Shown piece by piece: positions 55,392 to 64,000 of a stretch of DNA of 64,000 nucleotides. A program made the position numbers and the translations under genes. The DNA is taken from positions 48,668,131-48,732,130 of the forward strand of contig NC_068971.1 in the NCBI RefSeq assembly GCF_016808095.1. The letters are read 5' to 3'. Positions within the stretch are counted from its first letter, which is position 1, and each line of letters opens with the position of its first letter. The notes under the pieces are model-generated. The model was given only the letters and a program-made list of their open reading frames with translations, searched no databases and was not told the origin of the DNA. Source of the stretch: Vigna angularis (Eukaryota; Streptophyta; Magnoliopsida; Fabales; Fabaceae).

Positions 55392-56233
55392 TTTGATACA
55401 TATATTCAAAGATTTTTCGTGATTTCTATTACTTTTTGTATGTGGCCTTTATTTTCCTTTTTATATCCCTCATGCATATTTTTAGTACGGTGGAAACCAC
55501 CACGTCTAGAGTGGCACCTAAAGCCTAGAAGGTTATCGTAATCACCTCGGAATTATTTATCAGCTGCATTCATTTCTTTCTTCTGATTATTTTACACTTC
55601 AAACAAAAATGTTTTGTAATTTTAATAACAAAAAAGGAAAAATGGGGGAAATATGATGTTTCTAATACAAGTGATATTGAATTCAGTTATTTTAATACGA
55701 GTGAAATTTAATTCAATTATTTTAATTGACGCTTTCTAGGCTACCTTGACAATAATAGATAAATTATTAATTGAAACAGTTTTATTGAAATATCTTTCTC
55801 TCAATGGTTGTATTATTTGTAAGTTTTAACACTGCAGAGATTAATAGGTGTGGTTGGAAAAATCAATTGATTTTTCAACTGAGAAATATTGAGACAAGAC
55901 TACTTCACCACTGTAAACAGGCAAAATTTGGTAGGCAGTTACCAAAATGACAAAGTCACTTGTTTATCATGTATTATGTTCTACTAGTAAAAGTTGCCAT
56001 ATCTCCAACAAGCTGTTATGTTTACGTACAATTTGGACGTTTTTAACTTATTGGCTGTCTATTCATTCTTGTTCATTTGCACTAACAAAGAAAATGAATG
56101 GCTTTCTTCTATGGAAAGAGAAGCAATCAGATATTTATGTCTACCACTTTTATTGAACTACACAAGACTAATGTGGAAAGAAGGAGAACTTTTTTGGAAA
56201 AGTGAAAGAAGAAAAACATTATGGCAAACAATA
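55392..56233. other. Shared 3' flank between convergent genes
   Basis: This 842-bp interval lies between the stops of the NIP30-like gene (+) and the ABCB gene (-). It should contain both 3' untranslated regions and polyadenylation signals. No other feature was recognised, and the short plus-strand frames at 55947-56302 are incidental. Confidence 0.5.
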
Positions 56234-59200
56234 TCATGGTGTAGTAGAACTTGTATGAAGTTGGACCAAGGAAGCATAAAACCCATCCTTGATATTAAGT
56301 AGTGTTTCATGCCTTCCTTTTTCCACTATAACGCCATTTTTAACCACTGCAATCACATCTGCATTTTTTATTGTAGATAAACGATGAGCCACAACCACAG
56401 TGGTCCTGCTCACCATCACTTTATCTAAGGCATCTTGAACAACTCTCTCTGACTCAGCGTCCAGTGCACTTGTGGCCTCATCAAGTAGCAGAATCTTTGG
56501 ACTTTTAATTATAGCACGTGCAATGGCCACCCTTTGCTTCTGCCCACCAGACAGTTGGATTCCCCTTTCTCCCACTACTGTATCATAACCCTTGTAATAG
56601 GAAAAACACAAAACACACATCTTAAACGCTAATCACGTCTGGCTATGTGAACAGTTCACTGAAGACGACAACACTAGAAATGAAACTTTAGTAGCTAAAA
56701 GACACAATGAGGCTAACCAAATACATAGTAATGGTGTTGGGTTTTACCTGTTGTAAGCCACTAACAAAGCCATGTGCATTGGCCAATTTGGCAGCGGTTA
56801 TGACTTCTGCTTCATTAGCATTGCCTTCCTTTCCATATGCGACATTGTCACGGATGGTGGCATTGAACAAGACTGGCTCTTGGCTTACAAGTCCCATCTG
56901 CTGCCTTAACCACTTGAGTTTTAAATTCTGAATTTCTACCCCATCAATTGTAATTTGACCAGAATCAGGATCATAAAATCTCTGTAACAAGGCAATCACC
57001 GTGGATTTTCCACTCCCACTTTCACCAACAATGGCCAAAGTCTGGAACATCAAACCATTAGTTGCAACATGCATTTTCAGATTCTTAGTGAAGCCAAATT
57101 GAGTTTAATATAACAGCAAACAAATAGTATCATTAAGCTTTACCTTGCCCGAATGGATGGTCAAGTTTAAGTCTCGAAAAATTTGTATATCTGGCCTTGA
57201 TGGATACCTAAAGCTTACATGACGAATCTGTATTTCTCCTTTTACACTATCCAGTGTGCTACCGACTTCATCACTAGGGTCTATCTTCGATTTCCTGTCA
57301 ATTATTCTAAATATGGAAGCAGTTGCTATCTTGGCTTTGTTAGAATCAGGAGCAAGGGAGCTTGATTGGGAAATTCCAACAGATGACATAGTTAAAGCAA
57401 AGAAAACCTGCAAAATATTTCAAGAAGAAAATGTAACATCTCCTCAATTAATGTTGGACAAGTGTGAAAAAGTTGTTAGTACCAGAAAAACATCTGTGAA
57501 TGATGCCTTGCCAGCTTCCACAAGTCTGGCTCCAGCATAAAAATTGGTTGCATAGACACTGAAGAACAAGAAAAATGAAAGACCATAACTTGTTCCACTT
57601 ATCAAGCCTTGTCTAATCCCTGCTTTCATGGGAACTTCACATTTTTTCCTGTATAGTTCCATAACTTTCTCCTCTGCACAGAAAGAAGCTACTGTTCGTA
57701 TGCTTCCAACTGCATCGTTAGCAACTTGGCTTGCTTCCTCATACATCATCTGCATAAATTTACAATACAATACTTAGACTCAGTTACAAAATCTAAATAA
57801 AGTAGTTATTTAGGTGGCATTGTATAAAACATGGAGAATTACTTCACCTTTGCATCTGTGCTGGATCCCTTCATGAATTTCATTTGGATATAGCCATTCA
57901 TTCCAAAAAGGGGAACCAAAACAAGAACAATAAACGCCAATTGCCAGCTCGCAATGAAAGCAATAATCAAACCTGTCAATGCTGTCGCTATATTTTGAAC
58001 CAATAGTCCTAGAGCATCACCAACAAGGGCTCGCACTGATGCAGCATCTGCTGAGAGCCTTGCACCAATTGCACCACTAGAGTTCTCAGGCTCATCAAAC
58101 CACCCAACTTCCATGTTTATCACCTTCTCAAAACAAATGAGCCTGATTCGTCGGATTAACTTACTGCCCGCCACAGAGAAAAAGTAACTTCTGGCTGGAA
58201 TTGCTATTAAAGATGCAATTCCAAGGATCACAAACATGACTGCCCAAAACTTGGAATCACTTTTCATCTCAGGAAAAGGTTTAAAAAATGTTTTGATAAT
58301 TCTGGAGAGCAATACGCCAAATATTGGATATATAACACCATTTGCTATTGCAGCTACACATCCATTCAGAAGCACTGGAATCTCTAACTTATTGAGGGAA
58401 GCAAGGCGCCAGAGTGAAATTTCTGGCGATTTTTCTCGAGGCTGTGAGTTTTCAAGGTCAGGATCAGGGATGCTAATTGCTGTAGGCAAACCAAATGAAA
58501 ATGAAAAAGAGTGGCGGCTACTGTTCCCCACAGATGATCCTGATCTTCGAAATGACAGCCTTTGACTCAACTTTTTAAAGGATTCTGAGGAAATTTCCCT
58601 CTTGTTTTGGCTGTCTATTGTTTCTTCTGATGCCTGGTTTCCTTCTTGTAAACGTATCAGTTGAGAGTATGCTCCCTCAGGATCCTTGGTTAATTCTTCG
58701 TGTCTTCCTGATTAATTAACACAAATTATAGCGACAAATACAGAAAAACAAAAGTGTGATAATTTAAAACCCAATTTCTATCTGCAGCTTGGTCATGTTC
58801 TAGGATCGGTCTTGATACTAAAGGATTCCTTATATTTCTTCTATAATCATCCCTGTAGTAGTTACTACTTTGTTTCATATATATATGGTGATAATATCAA
58901 TAATAAGATATTTAAAACTAAAGAGAGATTCAGAAAGGCAGAAACAATTTTTCAATGAAAGAAACCAAGTCTTGGCTAGACATGTTTCGTACCTTTTTCA
59001 ATCATTTTCCCTCTATGAATTACTGCAATCATATCAGCATTTCTCACCGTGCTCAGGCGATGTGCGACAATGACAGTAGTTCTGTTGACCATAATCCTGT
59101 CTAGAGCTTCTTGCACTATTCTTTCTGACTCTGCGTCAAGTGCACTTGTTGCTTCATCTAAAAGTAAAATTCTTGGATCTTTTAGGATTGCTCTGGCAAT

Positions 59201-61448
59201 GGCAATGCGCTGCTTCTGTCCACCGGATAATTGAGTTCCATTCTCACCAACCATTGTGTCCAATCCCTGAACCAAAAAGGTAAAAAAGGTAAATGTAACA
59301 TATCAATTTGCAGGATCACAGATCATAAAATAACTTTGAAATAGTAGAAATGGCTAGAATCTAAAACCTGTGGCAGTTTGTCAATGAATTTAGCAGCATT
59401 TGCAAGTTCAGCTGCACCTCTTATCTCTTCAACTGTTGCTCCATCTTTTCCATACGCAATATTATCCTTAATGCTAGATGCAAATAACACTGGCTCCTGA
59501 CTGACAAGGCCAATTTTTCCTCTGATCCACCTGAGCTCAAATTCTTTCACATTAGTGCCATCGATAAGAACTTCACCAGCCTGTGGATCGTAGAATCTTT
59601 CAATTAAACTGATAACTGTAGATTTCCCACTTCCACTTTGTCCTACTAAAGCTGCCGTAGTGCCACTAGCTATATGAAGAGAGAATCCATTGAATATCAA
59701 CTCCTCAGGTCTGGCTGGATAGCTGAAATAAACATTCCTCAAATGGATTTCACCATGAATATCCTCTAGGTTTTTTCCATTTGGGTCATAAGCATCTATC
59801 ACTGGCTTTCTCTCAATTGTCTGAAACATTTTATAAGCTGCCGCTTGACCTTCAGCAAAAGCGTTCATAGAAGGAGATGCCTGACCCAGAGACCTAGGAC
59901 ATATATACCAGTGTGAAATTTTATGCAAATGAGTTGAGGTGTGCATGAAAATATAATATATAAAGGTGAATCTACTTACATGGAAGCATTTAACACAGCA
60001 ACAAACACATTGACCACCGCACCCGCACCATATCCTCTTTCCATTATCATCTTTGCGCCAAACCATACAGACAAACCATAACCGCAGAACATAACGAACA
60101 AAACCATGCCGAAACCCACTCCACTTACTAAACCTTCATGAACTCCTGATTTATAAGCGTCAGCAAGAAATTTCTTGTAAGTAGACACTGCTTGCTTTTC
60201 CCCTGTAAAGGATGCAACCTGAAAGTATACACAGTTAAATAAAATAATGAATAAAATAGCACTGCCAGAGATAAGCATAATGAGAAGTTACAGAATTTCG
60301 TAGAAAAACTTCAGAATCAGCAACATACAGTTCTTATTGAACCTATTGTTTCTTCAACTACTTGTGAAGCTTTCGCATACGCGTTTTGGCCTCGGCTTGC
60401 CATCATTCCTATGATAAGGGCCATAGAAGCGGCAGCAGCAGCAACAAGTGGAACGACGGATGACATGACAACAGTTAGAAGCCATCCTTTGATAAATGCA
60501 ATCACAAATCCCCCTAAAAAGGTTGCTACTAGCTGCAGAAATCTCCCAACCTATTTAAGCAATAAGGACTTCAGTAAATGACCACCATAAAAAAGAGCAC
60601 TATCAAATCAACAAAATTTGAAGTGGCTTTTAAATAAGGACTTCAGTACTAGTACCTTCTCACCCATAGCATCTTGGATGAGAACAGTGTCACCTGACAT
60701 CCTCCCTATCACCTCTCCAGTGTTAGTTTCCTTGTCAAAGAAAGCAATATCCTGTCTTAGTATAGCTTTCAAATACAAGCCCCTTATCCTTGCAGCCTGT
60801 CTTTCCCCTGTGATCATCCAGCAAGTCACCTCTGAAAAACGAATATTGTTTTTTCAGCTCAGTGTCTTTTTTTTTCCCATGTAAACAGATTATAAGTTAT
60901 TGATGTAACAAAAACTGCAATGATCTTAATTACATAATATACTTACGGAGGAAAGCAGCTATACCAGTGCCTATTCCTAAGTACACAAATTTCAGGCAGA
61001 CCTGCAATTTTGACAAGTGACCAAATCATGAGATATTATTAATAAACCCAAGGTAATTTATCTATACCAAGTTCATTTTAGTAGTAAGAATTGTTGTACA
61101 CACTAAGTTGAGTTGGTTCAAAGATTTCTTCACCTTGGAAACTTGTTTGACAACGTTGGGGCCAAACTGGTTATTGCCAAAGCTATCAATGAGTTCCCCG
61201 AAAATAAAAGCCATGAGAGGCATCCCAAGGCCATTTCCAATGGCTCCAATGGTGCCAACAACCATCAAAATGATGTCAGTGGAGTCTGCAAATAAGAACA
61301 GCCTGTGATATGGAACCCTTTCATCCTTTTGCTTTTGTTGTCTCTTTTCTTTCTTTTCCCCGTTTGTGGTGCTCTCTGGTGCCGTTCTCTCATCATGTTT
61401 AAGCTCTTCATCATGCAAAGCATTCCCCTGCCTCATCATATCAGACAT
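56234..61448 (-). CDS. ABCB full transporter (ABCB4/ABCB11/ABCB21-type, MDR/PGP)
   Basis: This is a predicted plasma-membrane ATP-driven pump; the closest Arabidopsis members transport auxin. Twelve minus-strand coding exons are 61448-61134, 61001-60947, 60831-60656, 60550-60329, 60218-59980, 59893-59368, 59266-58993, 58707-57848, 57749-57483, 57407-57144, 57041-56748 and 56590-56234. They join in frame to 1282 residues, the usual full-transporter length. The architecture is TMD1-NBD1-TMD2-NBD2. NBD1 has Walker [10 protein letters not shown] (420-428), signature LSGGQ (524-528) and Walker B ILLLDE ending at 549. NBD2 has Walker [10 protein letters not shown] (from 1072), LSGGQ (1177-1181) and Walker B ending at 1202. 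All ATPase motifs are intact in both halves. A charged Ser-rich linker (about 610-690, with [20 protein letters not shown]) joins the halves. The start at MSDMMRQ is chosen because an acceptor (CCACAG/GTGG) lies 22 nt upstream. An additional upstream coding exon cannot be excluded. Confidence 0.95.

Positions 61449-63920
<2,472 letters not shown>

Positions 63921-64000
<80 letters not shown>
63921..64000. repeat. AT microsatellite running off the window
   Basis: This AT run has at least 40 units and reaches the last base of the window, so its full length is unknown. Confidence 0.95.

Overview
The window is nuclear DNA of a flowering plant, most likely a legume of the bean/soybean group. The evidence is strongly AT-rich intergenic DNA, split genes with GT..AG introns, plant-specific families (WRKY, ABCB auxin-type transporter, plant GH28), and non-autonomous DNA elements whose ends begin GGGTTAAATATG, a type I associate with legume genomes. 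The species assignment is an inference. There is no operon logic, no CRISPR array and no rRNA, and I recognised no tRNA gene.

Layout: 1-7078 is AT-rich DNA without a recognisable gene. 7079-8226 is an intact-looking terminal-inverted-repeat element. 9384-14189 (+) is a group IIb WRKY transcription factor in six exons, with at least two inverted-repeat elements in its largest intron. 14190-22069 is intergenic and holds a truncated MITE relative and a CACTA-like terminus. 22070-24825 (-) is a GH28 polygalacturonase-like gene in six exons with an 18-nt first exon. 24826-35595 is a 10.8 kb gene-poor stretch. 35596-39799 (-) is cytosolic-type prolyl-tRNA synthetase in 12 exons. 41771-46692 (-) is a Sec23/Sec24-like trafficking protein in five coding exons. 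47061-53247 is intergenic with a second GGGTTAAATATG element carrying a GC-rich core. 53248-55391 (+) is a NIP30/FAM192A-like protein in seven exons. 56234-61448 (-) is a full-length ABCB transporter in 12 coding exons. Long AT microsatellites lie at 29903-29988 and 62943-63096, and at 63921 running off the window end.

All six genes reconstruct into uninterrupted reading frames with consistent splice phases, giving proteins of 511, 465, 510, 873, 211 and 1282 residues. Coordinates were derived by hand from splice motifs and protein continuity, so UTR limits are not defined. From memory, Arabidopsis At3g62110 (GH28), At3g62120 (ProRS), At3g62140 (NIP30) and At3g62150 (ABCB21) lie in the same order. 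That would make the second half of this window an ancient conserved block, with a Sec23-like gene between ProRS and NIP30.

The genes have unrelated housekeeping and specialised roles: transcription, cell wall, translation, secretion, nuclear/proteasome-linked function and auxin transport. I do not see a new multi-gene system. The observations most worth checking are the palindromic W-box pair in front of the WRKY gene, the near-identical long terminal repeats of the 7.1-8.2 kb element, the stacked foldback elements in the WRKY intron, the GC-rich core of the 47.7-48.6 kb element, and the microsynteny.
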